From: Brevundimonas sp.
GTDB lineage: Bacteria > Pseudomonadota > Alphaproteobacteria > Caulobacterales > Caulobacteraceae
Assembly: GCA_003248965.1 (NCBI GenBank)
Contig: QFQU01000002.1
Span: 1 to 64,000 of the forward strand
DNA: 64,000 nt
Reading direction: 5' to 3'
Positions 51,399 to 59,800 of this stretch are shown piece after piece. The stretch's first letter is position 1. Every line of letters starts with the position of its first letter. A program made the translations under genes and the position numbers. The notes below the pieces were generated by a model that saw only the letters and a list, made by a program, of their open reading frames with translations, was not told where the DNA came from and did not search any database.

Positions 51399-53005
51399 CA
51401 GTGGACGTCGGACGGGGGCGCGCCGGCCGGCGCTCGCACCGGTTGGGCCAGAAGGGTGACGAAGGCCGCGCCCGCGCACATGATCGCCAACAGGGCGAAG
51501 GCGTCGCCGAAGGCCAGGGTCGTCGCCTGTTTCTGCAGCATGCCGTAGACCGCCTTCAGCGCCGAGGCGGCCGGATCGATCGAGCCCGAGAACCGCTGGG
51601 CCATGCCGGCCAGCATGCCCCGCATCGCCTGGTCGCCCTGGCCGATGGCGCTGGTCAGTTCGGCCATGTGCAGGGCGGTGTTGGACGTCAGGCTGGTGTT
51701 CAGGATCGCCAAGCCGAAGGCGCCGCCGACGTTGCGCGACAGGTTCACCAGGCCCGAGGCGTTCTTGACCATGTGCGGCGGCAGGGTCGCCATCGTCACC
51801 TGCTGAGAGGCGATCATGGCCAGCATGACGCCGACGCCCCGGAAGGCCTGGACCGAAGCGAAGTTCCAGAAGCCCCAGTCGTCGGTCACGAGACGCGCCT
51901 CCCACATGCCCCAGGCGCACATCATGAAGCCGCCGAACATCAGCACCCGCGCGTCCAGCTTGCGCACCAGCCGCCCCGCGAAGGGGCCGGTTGCGAACAT
52001 GGCCAGGCCCGACACGACCATGGTCGTCCCGACCTCAGACGACGAGTATTGCAGCACCCGCCCCAGGAACAGCGGCAACAGGAAGGTGCCGCCGAACAGG
52101 GCGAAACCGACGATGAAGGTCATGATCACCCCCACCAGGAAGTTGCGGTTGCCGAAGGCCCGCAACTCCACGATAGGCTGGCGATAGGTCAGGGAGCGCC
52201 AGACGAAGACCGGCCCGGCGACGGCCGCGACGACCGTCAGCATCAGGATCAGATTGTCCTCGAACCAGTCGTTCTTGGCGCCCTCTTCCAGCACGAACTG
52301 CATCGACATCAGGAAGGTCGCCATCAGGGCCAGTCCCCACCAGTCGAAGCCCTTGGCCAAGGACGGATCGCCCTTGTCGAAGGCGCCGTAGCGGCCGACC
52401 AGGAACAGGACGATCAACCCCGGCCCCACATTGATGAAGAACAGCCAGCGCCAGCTCAGCCATTCGGTCAGGTGCCCGCCCAAGGTCGGGCCGACGGTCG
52501 GGGCCAGGGTGACGATCAGCCCCATGACCACGCTGGCCGTGACCCGCCGCTCGGGAGGAAAGGCGGTGAAGGCCACGGCGAAGACCGTGGGGATCATGGC
52601 CCCGCCGACGAAGCCCTGGATGGCGCGGAACAGGATCATCGTGTCGATGGACGACGACAGGCCGGTGGCGACGCTCATCAGCACGAAACCGGCGCACGAA
52701 GCCAGGAACAGCCGCTGGGTGCCCCACAGCCGCGACAGGAACCCCGACAGGGGGATCATCACCACCTCGGGGATCAGATAGGCGGTCTGGATCCAGCTGA
52801 TCTCGTCGGCCGAGGCGCCGACGCCGGCCTGGATCTGCGGCAGGGAGGCGGCGACGATCTGGATGTCCAGAATGGCCATGAACTGGCCGACCACCATGCC
52901 GGCGAAGCCCAGCAGCAGCATGGTCCAGTTGATCTCGGGCCGGCCCGCGACCGGCCCGCTGGAGGGCGCGACGGCGGCGCCGTCGGCCGGGGCGGCGGCG
53001 GTCAC
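51398..53005 (-). CDS. emrB: DHA2 family multidrug exporter, EmrB type
   Basis: A 535-residue major-facilitator exporter with about 14 membrane helices. MVVGQFMAILDIQIVAASLPQIQ is the motif-D1 helix, LSRLWGTQRLF motif A, and GLIVTLAPTVGPTLGGHL motif C (antiporter). The GTG start overlaps the emrA stop (GTGA). Works with EmrA to push hydrophobic drugs across both membranes. Confidence 0.92.
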   Translation of the reverse strand: MTAAAPADGAAVAPSSGPVAGRPEINWTMLLLGFAGMVVGQFMAILDIQIVAASLPQIQAGVGASADEISWIQTAYLIPEVVMIPLSGFLSRLWGTQRLFLASCAGFVLMSVATGLSSSIDTMILFRAIQGFVGGAMIPTVFAVAFTAFPPERRVTASVVMGLIVTLAPTVGPTLGGHLTEWLSWRWLFFINVGPGLIVLFLVGRYGAFDKGDPSLAKGFDWWGLALMATFLMSMQFVLEEGAKNDWFEDNLILMLTVVAAVAGPVFVWRSLTYRQPIVELRAFGNRNFLVGVIMTFIVGFALFGGTFLLPLFLGRVLQYSSSEVGTTMVVSGLAMFATGPFAGRLVRKLDARVLMFGGFMMCAWGMWEARLVTDDWGFWNFASVQAFRGVGVMLAMIASQQVTMATLPPHMVKNASGLVNLSRNVGGAFGLAILNTSLTSNTALHMAELTSAIGQGDQAMRGMLAGMAQRFSGSIDPAASALKAVYGMLQKQATTLAFGDAFALLAIMCAGAAFVTLLAQPVRAPAGAPPSDVH

Positions 53006-54135
53006 GGCCGGGCCGCCCCTTGGGTCGCGTCCGGGGTCGCGCCCGCATTGTTCGCCGACGCGGGAGCGACCGTGCCGACCGCCTCTGCGAAGCTCTGGCC
53101 GCCCTGGCTCTTCAGATCGACCTTCACGTCCACCGACAGGCCAGGCCGCAGCACCAGACCGCGGTCGGCGCCGCTGAGGACGATGCGGACGGGCACCCGC
53201 TGGGTGATTTTGGTGAAGTTGCCGGTGGCGTTTTCGACCGGGATCAGGGCGAATTCGGCGCCCGTGGCGGGCGAGAAGCTGTCGATCCGGCCCTCGATCT
53301 TGCGACCGGGAAAGGCGTCGGCCGAAATTTCCACCGTCTGACCCAGGCGCACCTTGGCCAGCTGCGTCTCCTTGAAGTTGGCGACGATGTAGGTGTGGCT
53401 GAGCGGCACGATCGACAGCAATTGCGCGCCGGGCGTGACGAACTGGCCGGCGCGCACGCTGCGGGCGCCGACGACGCCGGCGACCGGCGCGCGGATCACG
53501 GTGCGCTCCAGCGCGATACGGGCCTGATCGACCACGGCCCGGGCCTGTTCGACGGCGGCGACGCTCTGCTGGCGGGTGGAGCCGAGGACGCCGGCCGTGC
53601 GCTGTTCGGCGACCAGGGCGGCCTGGGCCTGCTGCACGCTGGCGGCGGCGGTGGCGGCGGTGGCCCGCTCGGTCTGGATGCGTTGCTGCGAGACCCAGCC
53701 CTGCTGGGCCAGCTTGCCGTAGCGGTCGACCTCGGCCTGGGCCAGGCCGGCCTGGGCGTGGGCCTGGCTGACGGCTGCGGCGCGGGCGGCGATGGTCGCC
53801 TGCTCCTGATCGGCCTGGGCGTCGACATGGCCCACGGCGGCGACGGCGGCCTGAAGGTTCGCTTCGGCCTGGGCCAGTTGCGCCTTCTGGTCGGAATCGT
53901 CCAGGCGGACCAAGATCTGACCGGCCTCGACCCTCTGATTGTCGCCGACCAGCACCTCGACCACGCGGCCCGACAGCTGGGGGCTGACCAGGGTGGTGTC
54001 GGCCTGGACGAAGGCGTTGTCGGTGCTTTCCCACCGCTGGCCGTTAAGCCACCAGACCACCCCGCCCACGATCAGGACCAGGCCCACCAGGCCGGCGACG
54101 ACCAGGGGCAGGCGTTTCTTCAGTTCAGGCGACAT
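53002..54135 (-). CDS. emrA: Membrane-fusion protein, EmrA type
   Basis: A 377-residue HlyD-family adaptor with an N-terminal membrane helix (LPLVVAGLVGLVLIVGGVVWWL), lipoyl half-motifs (VSPQLSGRVVEVLVGDNQRV and RAPVAGVVGARSVRAGQFV), and a long Ala/Gln coiled-coil hairpin between about 95 and 210. First gene of the efflux operon. ATG at 54135. Confidence 0.92.
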   Translation of the reverse strand: MSPELKKRLPLVVAGLVGLVLIVGGVVWWLNGQRWESTDNAFVQADTTLVSPQLSGRVVEVLVGDNQRVEAGQILVRLDDSDQKAQLAQAEANLQAAVAAVGHVDAQADQEQATIAARAAAVSQAHAQAGLAQAEVDRYGKLAQQGWVSQQRIQTERATAATAAASVQQAQAALVAEQRTAGVLGSTRQQSVAAVEQARAVVDQARIALERTVIRAPVAGVVGARSVRAGQFVTPGAQLLSIVPLSHTYIVANFKETQLAKVRLGQTVEISADAFPGRKIEGRIDSFSPATGAEFALIPVENATGNFTKITQRVPVRIVLSGADRGLVLRPGLSVDVKVDLKSQGGQSFAEAVGTVAPASANNAGATPDATQGAARP

Positions 54136-54179
54136 GAGACGTTCCGGGGAGGGTGCGGCGTTTTGAAGCGGGGCTAAAA

Positions 54180-54195
54180 TGGACGCAACCGTCCA
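54180..54195. promoter_or_regulatory. Palindromic operator candidate of the emrAB-tetR operon
   Basis: TGGACG-CAAC-CGTCCA, a perfect 6-bp inverted repeat with a 4-base centre, 45 bases upstream of emrA. The 16-bp size and position fit a TetR repressor site. It also lies in the divergent gap with nth, 79 bases before that start. Confidence 0.6.
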
Positions 54196-54273
54196 GAAAT
54201 CAATGACCCGCGAAAGAAAAACCCCAGCTGCGGCGCCCTTGACCCGCCCGGCCTCAACGGCGACAGCGGGGCC

Positions 54274-55029
54274 ATGAAGCCGACCCGGCCAAAGACCCCC
54301 GCCGTCAGGCGCGCCAAACCCGCCGCCAAACGGCCCGCCGTCATGACCGGTGCGGCGATCCCGGTGTTGCGCTGGCCGCCGGACGAGGAACGGGTTGAAG
54401 CGATCTTCGAACGTCTGGCCGGGGTCATGCCCGATCCCAAGACCGAGCTGAACTTCTCCAACCCCTTCACCCTGGTCGTCGCCGTCGCCCTGTCGGCCCA
54501 GGCCACGGACGTGTCGGTGAACAAGGCCACCGATCGGCTGTTCCAGGTCGCCGACACGCCCGAAAAGATGCTGGCCCTGGGGGAAGAGGGGCTGATCCCC
54601 TACATCGCCTCCATCGGCCTGTATCGCGGCAAGGCCCGCAACGTCATCGCCCTGAGCCGCATCGTGCTGGAGGAGCATGGGGGCGAGGTTCCGCTGAACC
54701 GCGCCGATCTTCAGGCCCTGCCCGGCGTAGGGCGAAAGACCGCCTCGGTGGTGCTGAACGAACTGGGGATCGAGGCGGCCATCGCGGTGGACACCCACGT
54801 CTTTCGCGTGTCGCACCGGCTGGGCCTGGCCAACGCCGGAACGCCCGACAAGGTCGAGGATCAGCTGTTCAAGGTCGTGCCCGAGGACTGGCTGCCCAAG
54901 GCGCACCACTGGCTGATCCTGCACGGCCGCTACACCTGCACGGCGCGCAAGCCCAAATGCCTGTCGTGCCTGATCGCCGACCTGTGTCCATCGCGGGCCG
55001 GGCTGATCGCCCTGGGCGAGACGGCCTAG
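54274..55029 (+). CDS. nth: Endonuclease III
   Basis: A 251-residue base-excision DNA glycosylase/AP lyase for oxidised pyrimidines. The helix-hairpin-helix LPGVGRKTASVVL carries the catalytic-Lys area (K in GVGRKTA) and the catalytic Asp is in VDTHVFRV. The 4Fe-4S cysteines are C222, C229, C232 and C238 (spacing 6-2-5). The first 35 residues are a basic extension typical of alphaproteobacteria. The stop overlaps the convergent ATP-grasp gene by four bases. Confidence 0.95.
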   Translation: MKPTRPKTPAVRRAKPAAKRPAVMTGAAIPVLRWPPDEERVEAIFERLAGVMPDPKTELNFSNPFTLVVAVALSAQATDVSVNKATDRLFQVADTPEKMLALGEEGLIPYIASIGLYRGKARNVIALSRIVLEEHGGEVPLNRADLQALPGVGRKTASVVLNELGIEAAIAVDTHVFRVSHRLGLANAGTPDKVEDQLFKVVPEDWLPKAHHWLILHGRYTCTARKPKCLSCLIADLCPSRAGLIALGETA

Positions 55030-55898
55030 GCTTTCAGGCGCGCCGCCACGGCGGCGGCGAAGCCCGCGCCGTTCGCCGGATCGTGGTCCAGATAGAAGTC
55101 AGGCTCGATCAGCTCGGCCTCCATCAGCACCCAGGCGCCCGCGTCGTCGCGCGCCATGTCGATGCGGGCGTACAGCAGCGGCTCTGCGATGGCCGCCAGC
55201 ACCTGTTCGGCCAGGGCCATCGCCTCGGCGTCCGGCGTCACGGTCCGGTACAGGCCGCCGAACTGCATCTGGATGCGGAAGTCGCCCGGCACGGGCCGCT
55301 TGTTGACCGCATGGCTGAACCGCCCGCCGAAGAACAGCAGCGAGGTCTCGCCCTCGGTCTCGATGGATTTCAGATAGGGCTGGATCATCGCCGCCCCCTC
55401 CGGCGCGTCCGTCATCGGCTGGCCCGGCGTCAGACGCAGGGTGCGGAACGCTCCGGCCGACACCGTCGGCTTGACGATCAGGACCGGCGCGCCCGTCTCG
55501 GCGAAGGCGGCGTCCACCTGGTCCTGCGTCACGCGGTCGGTCCAGCGCGTCGGCGGGATCGGCACCCCCTGATCCGCCAGCCGCGCCAGATAGGCCTTGT
55601 CGGAGTTCCAGCGCAGCACCTCGGCGGGATTGGCGAGCGGCAGACCCGCATGGCTCCACGTCTCGCATCCCGCCAGCCAGAGGTCGTGATCGCGGTGATA
55701 GCCCCAGGCGATGACCGGCAGGATCAGGTCGTAGGGCTCAAGACCCGCCGCGTCCTCGACATGATCGGTCCAGGCGGTGGCCGTGACCGTCGCCCCCGTC
55801 CCCTCCAGCGTCGTCTTCAGACGCGCCAGCACTTCGGGCCAGCGACCGATGTAGGACTTGTCGGAGGGGTCGGGGGTCAGGACGGCGATGCGGGTCAT
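55026..55898 (-). CDS. ATP-grasp domain protein
   Basis: A 290-residue ATP-grasp enzyme. The N-terminal flavodoxin-like part (RIAVLTPDPSDKSYIGRWPEVL, DLILPVIAWGYHRD) is followed by APVLIVKPTVSAGAFRT and EAELIEPDFYLDH, where the metal-binding Glu and Asp lie. Similar proteins are annotated as glutathione synthetase-like or peptide ligases; substrates are unknown. Monocistronic. Confidence 0.82.
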   Translation of the reverse strand: MTRIAVLTPDPSDKSYIGRWPEVLARLKTTLEGTGATVTATAWTDHVEDAAGLEPYDLILPVIAWGYHRDHDLWLAGCETWSHAGLPLANPAEVLRWNSDKAYLARLADQGVPIPPTRWTDRVTQDQVDAAFAETGAPVLIVKPTVSAGAFRTLRLTPGQPMTDAPEGAAMIQPYLKSIETEGETSLLFFGGRFSHAVNKRPVPGDFRIQMQFGGLYRTVTPDAEAMALAEQVLAAIAEPLLYARIDMARDDAGAWVLMEAELIEPDFYLDHDPANGAGFAAAVAARLKA

Positions 55899-55990
55899 GC
55901 GCCCTGCCTATCGCACCGCGCCGATACATATAAGGGCTTCCTTATAGGTTTTCGGGTGACGCGCGCGCCTTCAACCGCTAAGGCGCGCCC

Positions 55991-57007
55991 ATGACCCAGA
56001 ACACCGCCCAATACGACGTCTGCGCCGTCGGCAACGCCATTGTCGATGTGCTGAGCCCCTGCGACGCCGCCTTCCTCAAGGCCCAGGACCTTGCGCCCAA
56101 CTCCATGCAGTTGGTCGACGCAGACCGCAGCGCCGCCTTGTATGACGCCATGGCGCCGGGCGTGGAGGCCTCGGGCGGATCGGCCGGCAACACGGTGGCG
56201 GGCGTCGGCTCGTTCGGCGGGCGAGCGGCCTATATCGGCAAGGTCGCCGACGACACCCTGGGCCAGGTCTTCACCCATGACATCCGCGCGGCGGGCGTCC
56301 ATTTCGACACCCCGGTCCTGACCGGCGGCGCCGCCCAGGGCTTCGGCACCGGCCGCTGCCTGATCAACGTCCTGCCCGACGGCGCGCGGACAATGGCGAC
56401 CTTCCTGGGCGCGGCGAACCAGCTTTACGCCGACGACATCGACGAGGCCCTGATCGGCGCCAGCGAGATCGTCTATCTGGAAGGCTATCTGTTCGACCCG
56501 GCCCCGGCCCGCGCCGCCTTCGAGCGCGCCGCCGCCGCCGCCCACAAGGCGGGCCGCCAGGTCGCCATCACCCTGTCCGACACCTTCGTCGTCGCCCGCT
56601 GGCGCGCCGAACTGCTGAGCTTCATCGAACAGTCGGCCGATATCGTCCTGGCCAATGAGGCCGAACTGGGCGCCCTGTTCGAGACCGAGGATTTCGACGA
56701 CGCCGCCGCCAGGCTGGCCGCCATCGTCGAGATCGCGGCCGTCACGCGCGGGGCCGAGGGCTCGGTCGTGATGCGCGGCGCCGAACGGGTGCTGGTCTCG
56801 GCCTTTCCGGTCGACAAGGTGGTCGACACCACCGGGGCCGGCGATCAGTACGCGGCCGGCTTCCTCCTGGGCCTGGCGCGCGGTCTGACGCTGGAAGAGG
56901 CCGGCAAGCTGGGCTCGCTGGCCGCCAGCGAGGTCATCGCCCACTGGGGCCCGCGCCCCATGGTCAAGCTGGTCGATCTGGCCGCCCAGGCCGGCCTGAA
57001 GCTCTAG
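55991..57007 (+). CDS. PfkB family kinase, adenosine-kinase-like
   Basis: A 338-residue ribokinase-fold sugar/nucleoside kinase. Signature 1 area ASGGSAGNTVAGVGSFGG and signature 2 DTTGAGDQYAAGFLLG are both present, the latter with the catalytic Asp. It resembles the alphaproteobacterial adenosine kinase group. ATP-dependent phosphorylation of a nucleoside or sugar is expected. Next gene is convergent. Confidence 0.9.
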   Translation: MTQNTAQYDVCAVGNAIVDVLSPCDAAFLKAQDLAPNSMQLVDADRSAALYDAMAPGVEASGGSAGNTVAGVGSFGGRAAYIGKVADDTLGQVFTHDIRAAGVHFDTPVLTGGAAQGFGTGRCLINVLPDGARTMATFLGAANQLYADDIDEALIGASEIVYLEGYLFDPAPARAAFERAAAAAHKAGRQVAITLSDTFVVARWRAELLSFIEQSADIVLANEAELGALFETEDFDDAAARLAAIVEIAAVTRGAEGSVVMRGAERVLVSAFPVDKVVDTTGAGDQYAAGFLLGLARGLTLEEAGKLGSLAASEVIAHWGPRPMVKLVDLAAQAGLKL

Positions 57008-57011
57008 GTCT

Positions 57012-58133
57012 TCAGGCCGCGCAGGCCTCGAAGCCGCGGCGTAGTTCGGCCTCGTCCAGATCGCGGCCGATGAAGACAGCGCGGCTCCAGCGGCGTTCGG
57101 CGGCGCCCCATTCGCGCTGCAGATCGCCCTCCAGGATCATGTGCACGGCCTGGAAGACCAGGCGGCGGTCCTCGCCCTTGACGTCGATGATGCCCTTGGC
57201 GCGCAGGATGTTCTGGCCTTGCTCGCCCAGCAGACGGTCCAGCCAGGCGGTGAACTTCGTCCCGTCCATGGGACGATCCAGCGACAGGGAAATCCCCTTG
57301 ATGTCGTCCTGGTGCGCATGACCCCGCGCGCCATGGCCGTGATCATGATGATGGTGATCATGACCGTGTTCGTGCCCGTGATCATGATGATCGTGGCCGC
57401 AGTGTTCGTCGTGGATGTGGCCGTCGGCGCCGTGGGGCGGGTTCACCCAGTCCGGCTTCACCTCCAGAATGCGATCCAGATCGAAGGCGCGCAGGCCCAG
57501 CACCTGATCCAGCGGCACGTTGGATCGTTCCGCCCGCACGATGGGGGCCAGGGGGTTCAGACCACGCAGGCGCGCCTCGACCGCGTCCAGTTCGTCAGCC
57601 GTCGCCAGATCGACCTTGTTCAGAATGATCCGGTCGGCGAAGGCCACCTGCTCGCGCGCCTCTTTCGAGTCGTCCAGTCGGGCCATCACGTGTTTGGCGT
57701 CGACCAGGGCGGTCACGCTGTCCAGCTGGGTCTTGGCCTTGACGTCCTCGTCCACGAAGAAGGTCTGGGCCACCGGACCGGGATCGGCCAGGCCGGTCGT
57801 TTCCACGATGATGGCGTCGAAGGCGGGCTTGCCGGGGCGTTGGCGCTTCATCAGGCCCGAAACGACGCGGATCAGGTCGCCGCGCACCGTGCAGCAGACG
57901 CAGCCGTTGTTCATTTCGAACACGTCCTCGTCGGCGCCGACCACCAGGTCGTTGTCGATCCCGATCTCGCCGAACTCGTTGACGATCACGGCGTAACGCT
58001 TGCCGTGGTCCTCGGTCAGGATGCGGTTCAGCAGGGTCGTCTTGCCCGCGCCCAGATAGCCGGTCAGCACGGTGACGGGAATCTTGCCCGAGACGGACGA
58101 CGGGGCGGCGGAAGTGGAGAGGGTGTCTGTCAT
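57012..58133 (-). CDS. CobW/ZNG1-like GTPase metallochaperone
   Basis: A 373-residue G3E GTPase: P-loop GYLGAGKTT at 25-33, the metal-binding C78-V-C80-C81 motif, ETTGLADP and NKVD. Residues 234-275 are a histidine-rich linker with about 20 His, which would hold zinc, cobalt or nickel; the CobW C-terminal domain follows (DRRLVFQAVHMILEG). Probably delivers zinc under limitation. No Zur box is obvious. The ATG at 58133 is 41 bases from the nudC stop. Confidence 0.9.
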   Translation of the reverse strand: MTDTLSTSAAPSSVSGKIPVTVLTGYLGAGKTTLLNRILTEDHGKRYAVIVNEFGEIGIDNDLVVGADEDVFEMNNGCVCCTVRGDLIRVVSGLMKRQRPGKPAFDAIIVETTGLADPGPVAQTFFVDEDVKAKTQLDSVTALVDAKHVMARLDDSKEAREQVAFADRIILNKVDLATADELDAVEARLRGLNPLAPIVRAERSNVPLDQVLGLRAFDLDRILEVKPDWVNPPHGADGHIHDEHCGHDHHDHGHEHGHDHHHHDHGHGARGHAHQDDIKGISLSLDRPMDGTKFTAWLDRLLGEQGQNILRAKGIIDVKGEDRRLVFQAVHMILEGDLQREWGAAERRWSRAVFIGRDLDEAELRRGFEACAA

Positions 58134-58174
58134 GGCCGCTAGATGGCGGCTGATCCCCCGCTTGGGAAGGGGCT

Positions 58175-59095
58175 TCAGCCTTCCTCGGCCCAGGCCTTGA
58201 TCAGATTGTGGGCGATGGCGAAGGGCGGGGGGGCCTGGATGGTCGGATGGTCGCCTGCGATCACCGCCCGCGCCTCGGCTCGGGTCAGCCAGGCCACGGC
58301 CTCCAGCTCGGTCTGGTCCGGGCGCGCCTGGTCGTCCGAAACCTCTGCGATCAGGCCGATCATCAGTTGCGACGGAAACGGCCAAGGCTGGCTGGAGTGA
58401 TAGGCGGTGGCGACGACGGTCAGGCCGGCCTCCTCCTTGACCTCGCGGGCGCAGGCCTCCTCGATGGTTTCGCCGGGTTCCAGAAAACCGGCCAGGGCCG
58501 ACATCCGGCCCTCGGGCCAGGCCGCCTGACGGCCCAGAAGGCAGATCGGCTCGGCGCCGCCCTTGAACACCGGCAGCATGATGGTGACGGGATCGACGCG
58601 CGGGAAATGCTCGGTCCCGCAGGCCGGACAGACACGCTTCCAGCCGCCCGAAGCCGTCTGGCTCAGCGTCCCGCAGTTGGCGCAGAATCCGTGTTTGCGC
58701 CGCCAGTCGAACAGGCTCTTGGCCCCGCCCGCCATGGCCGCGTCCGCCGCCGGCAGGACGGCCGCCGCCGCGCGCATCTCATGAAAGGCGCCCAGTCCCC
58801 TCAGCGGCCCCTCGGTCGGGTCGATGGAGCCCTCGAACTCTATGGCGAAGACCGGCTCGTCCTTCCACAGGCCCAGGAACAGGTCGCGGTCGCGCACCAT
58901 GTCGCGCGCATGGGCCATCGACACCCAGGCCAGGCGCGGACCGTCCGGCCCCTCCTCGATCAAGGGCCGCCCCTCCCACAGGATCATGGCCTGGGCGTAG
59001 GGCTTGGCGGCCTGTTCCGCGATCCAGTCGGGGTCGTTGCGAAGGTCGCCCGCCCGGTCGAGCGGATTGCCGGCGAAGGTGTTCTGAAAGGCCAT
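58175..59095 (-). CDS. nudC: NAD+ diphosphatase / NADH pyrophosphatase NudC
   Basis: A 306-residue Nudix enzyme that hydrolyses NAD(H) and decaps NAD-capped RNA. The zinc ribbon is C138, C141, C156, C159; the Nudix box GX5EX7REUXEEXGU is at 203-225; the NudC hallmark SQPWPFPS is at 235-242. The ATG at 59095 is preferred over an upstream start that would run into the SRP RNA promoter. Confidence 0.95.
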   Translation of the reverse strand: MAFQNTFAGNPLDRAGDLRNDPDWIAEQAAKPYAQAMILWEGRPLIEEGPDGPRLAWVSMAHARDMVRDRDLFLGLWKDEPVFAIEFEGSIDPTEGPLRGLGAFHEMRAAAAVLPAADAAMAGGAKSLFDWRRKHGFCANCGTLSQTASGGWKRVCPACGTEHFPRVDPVTIMLPVFKGGAEPICLLGRQAAWPEGRMSALAGFLEPGETIEEACAREVKEEAGLTVVATAYHSSQPWPFPSQLMIGLIAEVSDDQARPDQTELEAVAWLTRAEARAVIAGDHPTIQAPPPFAIAHNLIKAWAEEG

Positions 59096-59110
59096 GCGAC
59101 CTTGTAGCTC

Positions 59111-59139
59111 TTGATTCCATCGGCCGCACCCGTCATATC
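59111..59139 (+). promoter_or_regulatory. Promoter of the SRP RNA gene
   Basis: TTGATT (59111-59116) and CATATC (59134-59139) are separated by 17 bases, placing the start near 59146, just at the 5' arm of the SRP RNA. Confidence 0.6.
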
Positions 59140-59140
59140 C

Positions 59141-59240
59141 CCGCTCGGAGATCGCGGGCGAAGGCTTCGCCAATCTGGTCAGGGCCGGAAGGCAGCAGCC
59201 ACAACGAATTCCCCTTCGGGTCGCGGTCTCTACTTCTCCT
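59141..59240 (+). ncRNA. ffs: Signal recognition particle (4.5S) RNA
   Basis: The universal apical domain GGTCAGGGCCGGAAGGCAGC is at 59178-59197 with its GGAA tetraloop, followed by AGCC. The flanks fold back: GAGATCGCG (59148 on) pairs with CGCGGTCTC (59222-59230) and GCGAAGG with CCTTCGG. A T-rich stretch (CTTCTCCTTCTTTTT) follows as terminator. It pairs functionally with FtsY. Exact ends are estimated by a few bases. Confidence 0.88.
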
Positions 59241-59336
59241 TCTTTTTGGCGCTAACGCTCGCCGCGCGGCGGCTCGCTGCTTGAGCGCGCGCCGATGCGC
59301 GTTGTCGAGCGTCGCCGATTGTGAGACTGTCGGTAT

Positions 59337-59714
59337 ATGAAGTGGCTGTGGCTCATTGCGGCGTTGCCCTTGTACGCCTGTGGGTCGGCGCCCCCAGAGC
59401 CGCGCCATCAACTGACTGAAATCCGCATGCCTCCCGGGATAATGTGCAGTTTCGGCCTTTCCTACCGAAATCCGGCGGAGATTGGTTTGAACGCCGATGG
59501 AACTGTGGAAGTCTCCACCTCGTCCGGCGATCGGCGGGTTCTCGCTTCGAAGGCCGAGATAGGACGAACACTTTATGCGTTCGGCGTTGACGTCGAGCAG
59601 CCGATCTATGTTCGAGCTGATGAGTCCGCTCGCTATCGCGAGGTCGAAACGATCATGCGCGATCTGTCGATGCGAGGCTATGCGCGTATAAGACTGAGGA
59701 ACCTTCCCGTTTAG
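59337..59714 (+). CDS. Putative lipoprotein with an ExbD-like C-terminal domain
   Basis: A 125-residue protein with a short leader ending LPLYAC, a plausible lipobox with the lipidated Cys at residue 15. The C-terminal segment VEQPIYVRADESARYREVET followed by IMRDLSMRGYARIRL resembles the periplasmic domain of ExbD/TolR (strand, charged turn, helix, strand), but there is no membrane helix of ExbD type. Alone between SRP RNA and dnaX. The gene is less GC-rich than its neighbours. Function unknown. Confidence 0.65.
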   Translation: MKWLWLIAALPLYACGSAPPEPRHQLTEIRMPPGIMCSFGLSYRNPAEIGLNADGTVEVSTSSGDRRVLASKAEIGRTLYAFGVDVEQPIYVRADESARYREVETIMRDLSMRGYARIRLRNLPV

Positions 59715-59800
59715 GTTCACCGCAACCGCCAAGGCTGGGACGCATCTTTTTCACAGGCGGCTGCTTCGCCCCGTCCTTTTGGCGCTGTAAGACTTCTCGC

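Noticed and set aside
57340..57400. CATGATCAT-type repeats resembling a DNA repeat element
   Set aside because: They are the coding sequence of the histidine-rich linker of the CobW GTPase, not an independent repeat.
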